Shown: positions 7,919 to 17,087 of the stretch, piece by piece
Numbering within the stretch: position 1 is the first letter of the stretch
Layout: every line of letters starts with the position of its first letter
DNA from: Chitinophaga sp.
GTDB taxonomy: Bacteria > Bacteroidota > Bacteroidia > Chitinophagales > Chitinophagaceae
DNA: 64,000 nt
Assembly (NCBI RefSeq): GCF_017745275.1
Contig: NZ_JAGHZS010000002.1
Span: 421,859 to 485,858 of the forward strand
Direction: 5' to 3'
Position numbers and translations under genes: made by a program
The notes under the pieces: model-generated
Databases searched by the model: none
What the model was told of the DNA's origin: nothing
The model's input: only the letters and a program-made list of their open reading frames with translations

Positions 7919-10288
7919 CTATTCTGTTTTAAGGCTTTTCACCGGATTCATAAAGGCTGCTTTGGCCGACTGATAACTCACCGTCAATAAAGTAAGCAGG
8001 ATAGTACCGGCGCCGGCGCCCACAAACAGCCAGATGGAAACGGTGGTGTGGTATGCATAATGATGCAGCCAATACTGCATAAGGTAGTAAGTCGCCGGGG
8101 AAGCTATCAGCAGCGCAATCACCACCAGTCTTACAAAATCTTTCGATAACAACACACATACATGTGCCACGGATGCGCCCAATACTTTGCGGATTCCTAT
8201 TTCCCGCGTGCGCTGTTCTGCGAGGAATGCCGCCAGCCCTAATACCCCCAAACAGGAAATAAAAATAGCCAGCACTGCAAACACAGTGGCCAGGCGGGCA
8301 ATGCGCTCTCCATCTGAAAACTTGCGGGCGTAGTTGTCGTCTGTAAAAGTATAATCGAACGGACCGCCGGGATTAAACCGTTTGAATACCGGCGCCATTT
8401 TCGCCAGTGCCTCCTGCATAGACATGGCCGGGTTGATACGTACGGTCATGGCATTCATCATTCCATACTGCAGGCTGAAAATAGCCGGTGCCACGGGTGC
8501 ATAGGGCGATTCCATGATCATATCTTTCACAACGCCGTTAATAATGCGTGGTGCGCCGTTCAGGTAAATGGTTTGGCCTACCGGACGTTGTAGCCCCATC
8601 AGCTTTACAGCGGCTTCGTTGATCACAAGTGCGCCGGTATCTGTGGCGTAATTGCGGGAATAGTCGCGGCCTTCTTTGATCTGCCAGCCAACGGTATGAC
8701 CATAGTCGTGTGTAACGCCGATCACACCTATTGGCGTTTGGCTGCCGGCGGGTTTTCCCTTCCAGGTAACATCCGTTTTATAGTCCGGGTTTTGCGTAGA
8801 AGGAATATCTGATTTTGCCATATCTGCTACAGCGCCGGTTTCCAGCAGTGCAGTCCTGAGCGCATCATAAGGTGCGCCATACATTTCGCCGGTACTCATG
8901 GTCACATTAATAAGGCCTTGCCGGTTATAGCCAACAGGCCGGTTTTTACCATATTGTATCTGCTGATAAATAATTACGGTGCCAATAATCAATGCAATAG
9001 ATACACTGAATTGTAATACCATCAGGATATTGCGGGGAAGCAGGGAAAAACGTCCGGGAGCTGCATGGCCTTTTAATACTTTCACAGGTTGGAAAGAAGA
9101 GAGGAAGATAGCCGGGTAGCTGCCAGCAAGGAGGCCGGTGAAGAGCGTGAAGGCCAGTAACCACAGCCACAATGTTGGTTGTGTAAACGGGATGCTGAGT
9201 TGTTTTTCTGTGAGCCGGTTGAATAATGGCAGCAGGGTATATACCATCATCATGCACACCATTAACGCCAGAAACGATAGTATCAGCGATTCCGTGAAAA
9301 ACTGTTGTATCAGTTGTGTGCGGGTGGCGCCGATGGCTTTGCGTATGCCCGCTTCTTTGGATCTTTTTGCACTGCGGGCAGTGGCCAGGTTCATGAAGTT
9401 AATGCAGGCAAGTAGCAGTACCAATGCACCGATTACGCCAAACAACCACACCAGCCGGATGCGGCCACCTGTTACCTGTCCGTTTTTGAATTCACTGTAG
9501 AGGTGCCATTGGTCCATCGGATGCAGGAATAAAGTTTCCGTGCCACCCCTGATATATTTTTGCGCCACGTTTTTAATATGAGCGTTGGCAGTGTTGATGT
9601 CTACGTGATCATTCAACTCTACATATAATTTCCAGTAGCGGTTATCCCATTGGTCTTGCGCATCTTTCAGCCAGGGCAGGGTACTGATGGCTTTGTCCCA
9701 GGCCAGGAACATGTTGGTATCGTGAAAGGTGGTGTTTTGTGGCAGGTCCTCAAATACGCCGCCTACCTGTAAGTCAGTGCGGTTATCCAGTTTGAAGCCT
9801 TTGCCAACAGGATCTATATCTCCAAATAATGCTTTTGCAAGTGAATGGATGATCAGTGCAGCAGCAGGATCTTTCAATGCATCGCGGCTGCCGTAGATCA
9901 TTTTCAGCGACAGCATTTCCGGCAAATCCGGCTGTACCCATACGCCCGACTGAGACAATTTATTATCGCCCACTGCTACGGCGTGAATGAAGTTAGGAAA
10001 GAGGATCGCTACTTTTTTGAAGTCGTTCGCGTAGTTGTTGCGCAGTTCATTCGCTAGTGGAATAGCAATAGCCTCGCTGGTTGTATTTTCACCATTAATG
10101 GATTGCACATCCATTACCTGTGCAATCCTGCTGTGGTGGGGATGCCAGTGGTTAAAAGACAGCTCATCCCATATCCATAAACTGATCAGTAAGGTAACCG
10201 CCATACCCATGGCCAGCCCCAGTATATTGATGGCCGCGTATCCCTTATTTTTCAGTAAATGACGGAAAGTAATTTTTAACAACTGCAT
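7919..10288 (-). CDS. FtsX/MacB-type ABC transporter permease, complete
   Basis: 789 residues, the usual length. Order: an N-terminal membrane helix after MQLLKITFRHLLKNKGYAAI, a large periplasmic MacB_PCD domain (about 45-270), three membrane helices with the first FtsX signature (ATARSAKRSKEAGIRKAIGA), a hinge helix, a second MacB_PCD domain (about 430-660), and a second FtsX domain with TREIGIRKVLGASVAHVCVL near 690-710, then two helices. It is a paralog of the truncated permease at 1-1547. No ATPase lies next to it. Such permeases serve in lipoprotein sorting or export of small molecules and peptides; the substrate is unknown. Confidence 0.93.
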   Translation of the reverse strand: MQLLKITFRHLLKNKGYAAINILGLAMGMAVTLLISLWIWDELSFNHWHPHHSRIAQVMDVQSINGENTTSEAIAIPLANELRNNYANDFKKVAILFPNFIHAVAVGDNKLSQSGVWVQPDLPEMLSLKMIYGSRDALKDPAAALIIHSLAKALFGDIDPVGKGFKLDNRTDLQVGGVFEDLPQNTTFHDTNMFLAWDKAISTLPWLKDAQDQWDNRYWKLYVELNDHVDINTANAHIKNVAQKYIRGGTETLFLHPMDQWHLYSEFKNGQVTGGRIRLVWLFGVIGALVLLLACINFMNLATARSAKRSKEAGIRKAIGATRTQLIQQFFTESLILSFLALMVCMMMVYTLLPLFNRLTEKQLSIPFTQPTLWLWLLAFTLFTGLLAGSYPAIFLSSFQPVKVLKGHAAPGRFSLLPRNILMVLQFSVSIALIIGTVIIYQQIQYGKNRPVGYNRQGLINVTMSTGEMYGAPYDALRTALLETGAVADMAKSDIPSTQNPDYKTDVTWKGKPAGSQTPIGVIGVTHDYGHTVGWQIKEGRDYSRNYATDTGALVINEAAVKLMGLQRPVGQTIYLNGAPRIINGVVKDMIMESPYAPVAPAIFSLQYGMMNAMTVRINPAMSMQEALAKMAPVFKRFNPGGPFDYTFTDDNYARKFSDGERIARLATVFAVLAIFISCLGVLGLAAFLAEQRTREIGIRKVLGASVAHVCVLLSKDFVRLVVIALLIASPATYYLMQYWLHHYAYHTTVSIWLFVGAGAGTILLTLLTVSYQSAKAAFMNPVKSLKTE

Positions 10289-10384
10289 TTGTAAGGTGTT
10301 TTGAAACGAACGAACGGAAAATTATACCGAATATAATAATGCCAATAATAAAAGTGATTATAGTTTATGTATTATGGTAATGTG

Positions 10385-10415
10385 TTCGTTTTTAATACAC
10401 GTAGTGGTCGTTTTT
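10385..10415. promoter_or_regulatory. Direct repeats TCGTTTTT at a 22-bp period
   Basis: TCGTTTTT at 10386-10393 and 10408-10415, in the divergent gap between the FtsX permease and the M1 peptidase. Two direct repeats about two helical turns apart are typical of LytTR-type sites (inference). A weak -7-like TATTTTTA lies at 10432-10439. Confidence 0.3.
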
Positions 10416-10462
10416 ATTAACCCGGTTTTCCTATTTTTATCCCTTGAAATCAGCAGAACCAT

Positions 10463-12337
10463 ATGAACAAACTTATTTATAGCCTGCTGTTGTTAGTAGG
10501 TGTCAACACGATCGCAACAGCGCAGGAATTGTATATGCCGCGGAATATCAAACAGGCATATGTTAACCAGACAAGAGACAAGAGCGGCGCTCCCGGCAGG
10601 CGTTACTGGCAGAATAAAGGCATATACGATATTAAGCTGGCCGTAAATCCGCCAGATAGAACGGTAACCGGTGAGGAGACCATTACTTATATCAACAACA
10701 GCCCCGATGTATTAAAAGGTATGATGCTGCGACTTATCGTTAACCTGCATAAATACCAGGCTCCCCGGAGTGGTTATGTGAGTAAGGATTTTTTGACAGA
10801 TGGCGTTAGCATAGATCATTTGGTCATCGATGGTATCCCTGTTGATTTTAATAATAATACAGGCACCACCGCCTGGGTAGCTTTCCCCAAGCCGCTGGCA
10901 TCGAAAGATAGTATTCACCTGCATATCAACTGGCATTATGATTTGTCGGTGTTAAGTGGCAGGGAAGGGATGATAGACAGTACCACCGCGTTTATGGCAT
11001 ATGCTTATCCGAGGATATCCGTGTACGATGATTATAACGGATGGGATGGACTGGAACATACCGACCGCGTAGAATTTTACAGTGACTTTAATGATTATAA
11101 CGTAGCCGTTACCGTGCCTAAGAACTTCGTAGTTTGGGGTACGGGTAACTTATTGAACCCCGGGGAGGTATTGCGTCCGGCAATTGCCGACCGGCTGAAA
11201 CGCGCTATGACATCGGATATCACCGCATCCATTGCCAACCGGCAGGAAATGCAGCAGGGAGAAGTAACAATACAACAGCCGCATAATACCTGGAAGTTCA
11301 GCGCAAATCATATTGCAGATGTTACCTTCGCTACCAGTGATCACTATGTGTGGGATGCAGCCAGTGTGGTAGTGGACAGCAGCATCATGCGCCGCACCAG
11401 CATTCAGGCGGCCTATCATGATACGTCGGCAGATTTCCGTCATTCTGTAGCATTTTCGCATAATGCCCTGAACTGGTTTTCCCGGAAATGGCCGGGCGTA
11501 CCCTATCCGTTTTCTACAATGACCGCCGTGCAGGGCTTTGCTGATATGGAATACCCGATGATGGTGAATGATGGCTCTGTAGGCGACGACCTCAGTTTTG
11601 CGCAGTTAGTGCAGGATCACGAGATCGCACATACGTATTTCCCTTTTTATATGGGTATCAACGAAAGCCGTTACTCCTTTATGGATGAAGGCTGGGCCAC
11701 TACTTTCGAATACCTGATAGGGATAGCAGAGAAGGGAAAGGCAACGGCAGATGAGTTTTACCGGAAGTTCCGCGTCAACAGGTATATCCATGATCCTTCT
11801 ACCGAAGAAGATCAGCCGATTATTTCTATGTCCAACCAGGTGAGCGGCATGGGCTATAGCAGTAACTCCTATGGCAAGGCATCATTGTCGTACCTGGCGC
11901 TGAAAGACTTGCTGGGTGATACTTTATTCCGGAAATGCTTACACGCTTATATGGATAACTGGCATGGCAAGCATCCTATTCCCTGGGATTATTTTTACTC
12001 CTTCAACACTGCTGCCGGCGAAAACCTGAACTGGTTCTGGAATAACTGGTACTTCAGCAATAACTACATCGACCTTACCCTGGCCGACGTAAAGCTGAAC
12101 GGGAAAAAGGCGGCGCTGCACATTGTCAATACCGGTGGATTTGCTGTGCCGTTTGATGTTGTCATTACTTTTAAAGATGGTACTACTAAGTCCGTACATC
12201 AGACACCGGTCGTATGGAAGGCGAATCAGAAAGAGGTGACCCTGAGCTTGCCCTATTCCAAAGAGATCAACACGATTAAGCTGGAGGGCAATTTATTTAT
12301 GGATGCCAATGAGAAAGATAATGTGTGGACACGGTAA
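10463..12337 (+). CDS. M1-family (gluzincin) metallopeptidase, secreted
   Basis: 624 residues with an N-terminal signal peptide ending near TIATAQ (residue 20). An aminopeptidase-N-like beta domain comes first, then the catalytic domain with the zinc site H386-E-I-A-H390 and, 19 residues later, the third ligand E409 in FMDEGWATTFEYL. The usual GxMEN substrate motif is replaced by ADMEYPMM, seen in M1-like enzymes of Bacteroidota that are not classic aminopeptidases. The C-terminal 80 residues form a small beta domain. It probably cleaves peptides in the periplasm or outside the cell. No T9SS sorting tail is present. It is divergent from the FtsX permease. Confidence 0.9.
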   Translation: MNKLIYSLLLLVGVNTIATAQELYMPRNIKQAYVNQTRDKSGAPGRRYWQNKGIYDIKLAVNPPDRTVTGEETITYINNSPDVLKGMMLRLIVNLHKYQAPRSGYVSKDFLTDGVSIDHLVIDGIPVDFNNNTGTTAWVAFPKPLASKDSIHLHINWHYDLSVLSGREGMIDSTTAFMAYAYPRISVYDDYNGWDGLEHTDRVEFYSDFNDYNVAVTVPKNFVVWGTGNLLNPGEVLRPAIADRLKRAMTSDITASIANRQEMQQGEVTIQQPHNTWKFSANHIADVTFATSDHYVWDAASVVVDSSIMRRTSIQAAYHDTSADFRHSVAFSHNALNWFSRKWPGVPYPFSTMTAVQGFADMEYPMMVNDGSVGDDLSFAQLVQDHEIAHTYFPFYMGINESRYSFMDEGWATTFEYLIGIAEKGKATADEFYRKFRVNRYIHDPSTEEDQPIISMSNQVSGMGYSSNSYGKASLSYLALKDLLGDTLFRKCLHAYMDNWHGKHPIPWDYFYSFNTAAGENLNWFWNNWYFSNNYIDLTLADVKLNGKKAALHIVNTGGFAVPFDVVITFKDGTTKSVHQTPVVWKANQKEVTLSLPYSKEINTIKLEGNLFMDANEKDNVWTR

Positions 12338-12390
12338 AATAGGTTGCATTTACGGGTAATCGGGTGGTGATAAAAGATAAGCTATTATTC

Positions 12391-12457
12391 AGGCTAATAT
12401 CCTTTTGGAATGGGGTAATATCTGCATGAACTTTATTTTTTTGATCTGCTAATTTCG
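12391..12457 (+). promoter_or_regulatory. Direct-repeat promoter of the glycosidase-like gene
   Basis: The direct repeats 12391-12401 and 12412-12422 share TAATATC and 9 of 11 positions, at a period of 21 bp. The -7-like TAATTTCG begins at 12450, 28 bp after the end of the second repeat. The same geometry occurs at 49.6, 49.9 and 55.6 kb. The start codon is at 12496. Confidence 0.45.
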
Positions 12458-12495
12458 CGGCAGGATGGACATCCTTTTTCCAAAATAATTTATAC

Positions 12496-14484
12496 ATGAA
12501 TAGCAGGTTTTTTCTGGTAATGGGTTGCTGGTTAGCGATGGCCGGATATACCCGTGCACAGTCGCCCCGTTGGGCCCTGGCGAATGATGGCGGTATCCGT
12601 CAGACGCTAAAATCAAATGATGCGCATACCGATCATATTGAAATGAGCGGTAAGCAACTGTCGGCCATTATCACTTATGGGGTTAATGATCAGCAGGAGT
12701 TGTTGCTGAAGAAGCAATTGGTATTTCCCATGCTGCGCACCATTCCCAATAACACCCATGCCAGCCTGAAAGTAAATTTTGATGGTACGGAGTTGCCGGC
12801 TATTACAGTAGATGGAGCGGCATTAAAAGTATTGCCGACGGACTTCTATCTGAAAAGTATATTACAGGTACATGCCCGTACCAATACCGGGATAACGGTA
12901 ACGGATATATTATTTCCATCCGTGGATAAGGCCGGGTTTATTCAAATGCGGGAGCTGGTAAATAACAGCGCACGTACCTGCCATGTACAGGTAGATAGCC
13001 TGGTGAAGGAGCAACATACCGATGCCGCGAAAGGGGTGTACGGAGAATATGTGATACAATCCGCTGTAACCGGTTATGGCAGCTTCGACCTGGCTCCGGG
13101 CGAAAAACATTCGCTGGCTATCATTTATGCTGCCCGCAAAATCAATACGCCTGCTTATTATTTTTCACCGGCTTATGAGCTGGCGCGCAGAACGGCTTTT
13201 GTGCAGGAGCTGATGCAGGACCTGGTGCTGGAAACACCGAACGATACGATTAACCGTGGCTTTGCATTTGCCAAAATCCGTGCAACAGAAAGCATCTACG
13301 ATACCAAGGCAGGGTTAATGCATGGTCCTGGTGGTGGTGCTTATTACGCTGCTATCTGGGCCAATGACCAGGCGGAATATGCCAACCCGTTTTTTCCTTT
13401 CCTGGGAAACGCCAACGGTAATGAATCTGCCCGAAACAGTTTCCGCTTGTTTGCCGGCTACATGAATAAAGATTATAAGCCTATCCCCAGTTCTGTGATT
13501 GCTGAGGGAGATGGATACTGGAATGGTGCCGGTGATCGCGGCGATCAGGCCATGATAGCCTATGGCGCGGCACGTTTTGCGCTGGCATCGGGCGACACTG
13601 CAACCGCAAAACAATTATATCCGCTGATCAACTGGTGCCTGCAATACCTCGAGCTGCATAAAAGGCCGGATGGTATTATCACCTCTGATGCAGATGAGCT
13701 GGAGGGCCGTTTCCCGGCAGGAAAAGCTAATTTGTCTACGAATGCGCTCGCGTATGGTGCCTATCAGAGCGCCGCTTGTGTAGCTACCGCATTGGGTGAT
13801 ACAGCAACGGCTACATTATACCGTAACCGTCAGCAACAAATGGGACGTGATATTGAGCAATTCTTTGGTCATAATGTACAGGGTTTCGATACCTATCGTT
13901 ATTACGAAGAGAACACTGTATTGCGTTCCTGGATCTGCCTGCCACTGGTAATGGGTATCAACGGGCGCCGCGATGCTACCATGAAAGCATTGCTCTCTCC
14001 CTACCTGTGGACGCATAACGGCATTCTTACTGCATCAGGAGATCATACATTCTGGGATCGTTCTACCTTGTATGCGTTCCGCGGACTATTTTTCGCGGGA
14101 GCTACAGATACTACGCTGAAATACCTGGCTTATTACACCCGTCAGCGTTTGCTGGGCGAGCATGTACCTTATCCTGTAGAAGCGTGGCCGGAGGGAGGCC
14201 AGCGTCATCTCTCCGCAGAAAGCGCGTTGTATTGCCGCGTGATTACTGAAGGGCTTTTTGGAATGGTGCCTACCGGGTTGCGTGAGTTTGAAATGTGTCC
14301 GCGTTTGCCGGCCAGTTGGAACCAGATGGCATTGCGCCATATCCGGGCATTTGGCGCCGATATGGATATTATGGTAAAGCGTTCAGGTAAACAACTGAAA
14401 GTAACGGTAACGGATAAAGGAAAACAGGTGTGGGCGAAAGACTGGAATGGGAAAGACGTGTTGAAGGTAGCACTTAGCCATTAG
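12496..14484 (+). CDS. Six-hairpin glycosidase-like secreted protein
   Basis: 662 residues with a signal peptide (cleavage near YTRAQ, residue 22). The first 230 residues are beta-rich. The remainder is an alpha/alpha barrel of the six-hairpin glycosidase kind, with conserved aromatic/acidic stretches such as YAAIWANDQAEYANPFFPF, EGDGYWNGAGDRGDQAMIAY and HKRPDGIITSDADELEGR. A short beta cap closes the protein. GH63/GH78/GH15-like enzymes look like this; I cannot fix the family or substrate. The Asp and Glu residues in these motifs are candidate catalytic acids. It ends inside a TAG-heptamer repeat whose hairpin follows as terminator. Confidence 0.72.
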   Translation: MNSRFFLVMGCWLAMAGYTRAQSPRWALANDGGIRQTLKSNDAHTDHIEMSGKQLSAIITYGVNDQQELLLKKQLVFPMLRTIPNNTHASLKVNFDGTELPAITVDGAALKVLPTDFYLKSILQVHARTNTGITVTDILFPSVDKAGFIQMRELVNNSARTCHVQVDSLVKEQHTDAAKGVYGEYVIQSAVTGYGSFDLAPGEKHSLAIIYAARKINTPAYYFSPAYELARRTAFVQELMQDLVLETPNDTINRGFAFAKIRATESIYDTKAGLMHGPGGGAYYAAIWANDQAEYANPFFPFLGNANGNESARNSFRLFAGYMNKDYKPIPSSVIAEGDGYWNGAGDRGDQAMIAYGAARFALASGDTATAKQLYPLINWCLQYLELHKRPDGIITSDADELEGRFPAGKANLSTNALAYGAYQSAACVATALGDTATATLYRNRQQQMGRDIEQFFGHNVQGFDTYRYYEENTVLRSWICLPLVMGINGRRDATMKALLSPYLWTHNGILTASGDHTFWDRSTLYAFRGLFFAGATDTTLKYLAYYTRQRLLGEHVPYPVEAWPEGGQRHLSAESALYCRVITEGLFGMVPTGLREFEMCPRLPASWNQMALRHIRAFGADMDIMVKRSGKQLKVTVTDKGKQVWAKDWNGKDVLKVALSH

Positions 14485-14554
14485 CTTTTAGCTTTTAGTA
14501 AAAATGCAGCGGAGAACATACTATATGTTCTCCGCTGCATTTTTACTAAAAGCT
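14475..14554 (+). terminator. TAG-heptamer element with 31-bp perfect hairpin
   Basis: TAG recurs at 14475, 14482, 14489 and 14496 (period 7; 14482 is the stop of the preceding gene). A perfect stem 14490-14520 / 14524-14554 with a 3-base loop follows. The shared core ATGCAGCG and the heptamers show kinship with the element at 5524-5633, but the right arm here lacks the mirrored heptamers beyond the first. Confidence 0.7.
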
Positions 14555-14652
14555 GTTTATTACCTGTTGGGCTGTAAAAGCGGATACTTATTTTTTTGCA
14601 GAAGTTATCGTGTATGCATGTAAATTTCGGTGTTCCGTTATACATTTGGCAG

Positions 14653-15021
14653 ATGAATTTAATTGGTAACATTATCTGGCTCATCTTTGGGGGCTTTATT
14701 ACATTTCTGCAGTATATGGTCAGCGGCTTTTTACTATGCCTGACAATTATCGGTATTCCTTTTGGGTTGCAGTGTTTTAAAATAGGTTTCTTTACATTGA
14801 TGCCCTTTGGGCGTCATGTGCGGGATGTGCCGGGACAAACTGGTTGCCTGTCTACTATTTTCAACATTATATGGATATTTCTGGGCGGTATCTGGATTGC
14901 TTTGACGCACCTTGGATTTGGGTTGCTGCTTTGCATCACGATTATTGGTATTCCCTTTGGCCGCCAGCATTTTAAGTTGATGAGTCTTAGCTTTACTCCT
15001 TTTGGTAAGGAGATTTACTAA
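14653..15021 (+). CDS. YccF-domain inner membrane protein
   Basis: 122 residues from the ATG at 14653 (MNLIGNIIWLIFGG); the frame opens at 14596 but the extra residues are not family-like. Two copies of the YccF domain are seen, each a membrane pair with IIWxxxGG followed by LCxTIIGIPFGxQxFK: residues 1-60 and 65-122. The family is widespread, about this length, and of unknown function. It is followed 64 bp later by a small membrane protein, possibly in the same transcript, before a strong terminator at 15302. Confidence 0.88.
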   Translation: MNLIGNIIWLIFGGFITFLQYMVSGFLLCLTIIGIPFGLQCFKIGFFTLMPFGRHVRDVPGQTGCLSTIFNIIWIFLGGIWIALTHLGFGLLLCITIIGIPFGRQHFKLMSLSFTPFGKEIY

Positions 15022-15085
15022 CGGTTGTGTATGCCGGCGTTGGCATGACTATTGGTTTTGGATATTTCAGACTAAAACCTGGAAT

Positions 15086-15286
15086 ATGAAAAAGATATTA
15101 ATTGCCGCCGCTGCAGTAGGAACTGCTGCTTCCCTGGTGATATTGTATCTCAGGAAGCGTTATCCCGGAGAACAAATGATAGACGACGCCCGGGATGTAG
15201 TACAAGATTCGATTGGTACCATGCGTAAGTACACCAAAAAAGCAAAGGACAAAGCAAACGGTATTTACAGTAATGCCATGGGATAA
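15086..15286 (+). CDS. Small YtxH-like membrane protein
   Basis: 66 residues from the ATG at 15086 (MKKILIAAAAVGTAASLVIL). A single N-terminal membrane helix is followed by a positively charged helix with Lys/Asp repeats (TMRKYTKKAKDKANG). The pattern resembles YtxH-type stress proteins, but nothing more specific can be said. The same frame reaches back to 15002, which I do not favour because the membrane helix would then sit inside the protein. Confidence 0.65.
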   Translation: MKKILIAAAAVGTAASLVILYLRKRYPGEQMIDDARDVVQDSIGTMRKYTKKAKDKANGIYSNAMG

Positions 15287-15301
15287 GCTCCCATTGAAAT
15301 A

Positions 15302-15341
15302 AAAAAAAAGCGTGTCTGGGTAACCAGACACGCTTTTTTTT
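15302..15341 (+). terminator. Intrinsic terminator
   Basis: A 10-bp GC-rich stem (15310-15319 with 15324-15333, loop GTAA) is flanked by an A run before and a T run after. It works on both strands in principle and follows the YccF and small membrane genes. Confidence 0.88.
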
Positions 15342-15515
15342 GTATGTTTATAGCATCGTTATTATCTCCACATATCTGATCCTGATCATTAAAGATCCGT
15401 TCTTCCCGAAAGGGAACGGGGTTTCCTTTCACTAATTTCTCCAGCTAACATCACTGGTTTTTCCAGCGCAATGGCGCCATGGACAAGCTTTTTATCTTCC
15501 AAAAAAATAAATAAA

Positions 15516-16205
15516 ATGACGATCATAAATAACAGGGCCATTGTATTGGCAGCAGTGAAGCAATTGATAGGAGAGCGGAATGCAGATGCAGTGGATATCT
15601 TTCTACATGAAAATTATATTCAACACAGTCCACAGGTAAAAGATGGCAGGGCCGGATTACGGGAAGCCATTAGTCAGTTGAAGCAATTACCGGCCCCACC
15701 GGCAGGGCAGGCGTCTCCTATTGTACGCACTATTGCAGAAGGGGATTATGTAATGCTGCACATGGATATCGCCTTTATGGGCAGGAAAATGGCTGTTGTG
15801 GATCTCTATCGCCTCGAAGCGGGGAAGCTGGCTGAACACTGGGAGGCGACACAGGAGCAGCCGGTGGGCGGCAGCCTGACGAGTGGTACTTCCACCATTA
15901 CCGCAATTGATCAGACGGCAGAAAACAAGCAGTTGATGCAACGTTTCTTCGATCAACCGGATAGGGCTTTGCTGGCGCCGGATTATGTGAATCATGATGT
16001 GATGCCGTTTTTCCCGCAGGAGCGGACGGTACATCGCATCATAGGGGAGGGGAATTTTGTGCTGGTGCAATCATCCGGCATATTGGATGGTCAACCGGCG
16101 GTATTTTATGATATCTGCCGTGTAACGCAACATTTGGTGGCGGAACATTGGCGGGTGGCGCAAAAGGTGCCATCAGTACTACCTCATACAAATGGCATGA
16201 TATAA
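15516..16205 (+). CDS. NTF2-like (SnoaL-type) protein with two domains
   Basis: About 230 residues from the ATG at 15516; an in-frame ATG at 15471 would add 15 residues of poor character. It holds two NTF2-fold halves: residues 5-115 with LHENYIQHSPQVKDGRAGL and LEAGKLAEHWEATQ, and 130-220 with LLAPDYVNHDVMPFF and HLVAEHWRVAQ. Both halves carry the HxEHW-like active-site signature of SnoaL-like polyketide cyclase / aldol-condensation proteins. The actual reaction is unknown. It has no signal peptide. It converges on the YdeI-type gene over a shared hairpin. Confidence 0.82.
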   Translation: MTIINNRAIVLAAVKQLIGERNADAVDIFLHENYIQHSPQVKDGRAGLREAISQLKQLPAPPAGQASPIVRTIAEGDYVMLHMDIAFMGRKMAVVDLYRLEAGKLAEHWEATQEQPVGGSLTSGTSTITAIDQTAENKQLMQRFFDQPDRALLAPDYVNHDVMPFFPQERTVHRIIGEGNFVLVQSSGILDGQPAVFYDICRVTQHLVAEHWRVAQKVPSVLPHTNGMI

Positions 16206-16210
16206 TGGGT

Positions 16211-16240
16211 AAGCCCCTTCGTTATTGAACGAGGGGGCTT
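16211..16240. terminator. Bidirectional terminator between convergent genes
   Basis: A 13-bp stem (16211-16223 with 16228-16240, one GT pair, loop ATTG) lies between the SnoaL-like and YdeI-like genes and touches the stop codon of the latter. Confidence 0.75.
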
Positions 16241-16829
16241 AATAAAATTTTTCTCCTTTCGCCAGCATTTCGATGAACGTTTTGATGCGTTTGTCTCTTG
16301 TTTCCGGTTTCTTGGCACTTTGCAACCGGAAATAAATCGCGAATAAATTTTGTTTATTCAGTGTTTCGAAGAAGGCTTTTGCTTTTTTATTTTTATTCAG
16401 TGCAGTCATGAAGTCTTCCGGGATAGTGGCATCGCGGGAGGCGGCATAAGCGGCGTCCCAGCGTCCATCGGCTTTTGCTGCTTCTACCTGTGCAAAGCCT
16501 GCGGGCTTCATTTTGCCTAAGGAGGTGAGGCGTTCTATATGTTTGGTATTCCTTTCGGACCAGATGCTTTTTGCGCGGCGGGGGGTAAATTTCTGTACAA
16601 AAGATACGGCATCCCTTGACTTTGACATACCATCAATCCAACCGTAGCAGAGGGCTTCGTCTAATGCCTGGGCATAATTGATGGAAGGGATTTTAGAATC
16701 TTTTTTATACATGAGCAGCCATACACCATCTGTTTGTGTATGATTTTCAGCCAGCCATTGTTCCCACTGCTCCTGGGTTTCGAAGGCCAATACGGGTAAT
16801 TCTTTGGGTGTTTCCTTAGGCTTTGTCAT
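16239..16829 (-). CDS. YdeI/OmpD-associated family protein
   Basis: 196 residues. The conserved core includes QEQWEQWLAENHTQTDGVWL, the EALCYGWIDG motif and FTPRRAKSIWSERNTKHIERL, all typical of the YdeI/OmdA family (bacteriocin-protection type). The C-terminal segment with LQSAKKPETRDKRIKTFIEML is the family's second conserved block. The family has been linked to resistance to cationic peptides, but its biochemistry is unknown. It is a single gene, divergent from tRNA-Lys. Confidence 0.88.
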   Translation of the reverse strand: MTKPKETPKELPVLAFETQEQWEQWLAENHTQTDGVWLLMYKKDSKIPSINYAQALDEALCYGWIDGMSKSRDAVSFVQKFTPRRAKSIWSERNTKHIERLTSLGKMKPAGFAQVEAAKADGRWDAAYAASRDATIPEDFMTALNKNKKAKAFFETLNKQNLFAIYFRLQSAKKPETRDKRIKTFIEMLAKGEKFY

Positions 16830-16893
16830 AGCTACGAAGATAGGGTATTGATTAGCGTGTATGCATGTCAGTTATAAAATTTTTTAAGAAAAA

Positions 16894-16924
16894 TTTGGAA
16901 GTAATGGAATAATTATTACTTTTG
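16894..16924 (+). promoter_or_regulatory. Promoter of tRNA-Lys
   Basis: A perfect match to the Bacteroidota consensus: TTTG at 16894-16897, a 19-bp spacer, and TACTTTTG at 16917-16924, 20 bp before the mature tRNA 5' end. Confidence 0.8.
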
Positions 16925-16943
16925 CACTCCCAATAAATGAAAC

Positions 16944-17019
16944 GATTCCCTAGCTCAGTTGGTAGAGCAATACACTTTTAATGTATGGGTCTTGGGTTCG
17001 AGTCCCAAGGGGATCACCA
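16944..17019 (+). tRNA. tRNA-Lys (anticodon TTT)
   Basis: 76 nt including an encoded CCA. The acceptor GATTCCC pairs with GGGGATC (one GT), the D arm is GCTC/GAGC, the anticodon stem ATACA/TGTAT holds the loop CTTTTAA, and the T arm TTGGG/CCCAA holds the loop TTCGAGT. It has its own consensus promoter and a terminator 33 bp downstream. An integrase remnant follows at 17279, so it may have served as an insertion site. Confidence 0.97.
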
Positions 17020-17051
17020 TCAGGAGTAAAAGTAAGTACTCTGAAGTAATT

Positions 17052-17087
17052 AAAACCTTGTAGAAGCTAATTCTACAAGGTTTTTTT
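17052..17087 (+). terminator. Terminator after tRNA-Lys
   Basis: Perfect stem 17052-17065 / 17071-17084 with the loop GCTAA, followed by T residues to 17087. A sequence-related hairpin occurs at 27966-28000. Confidence 0.88.
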
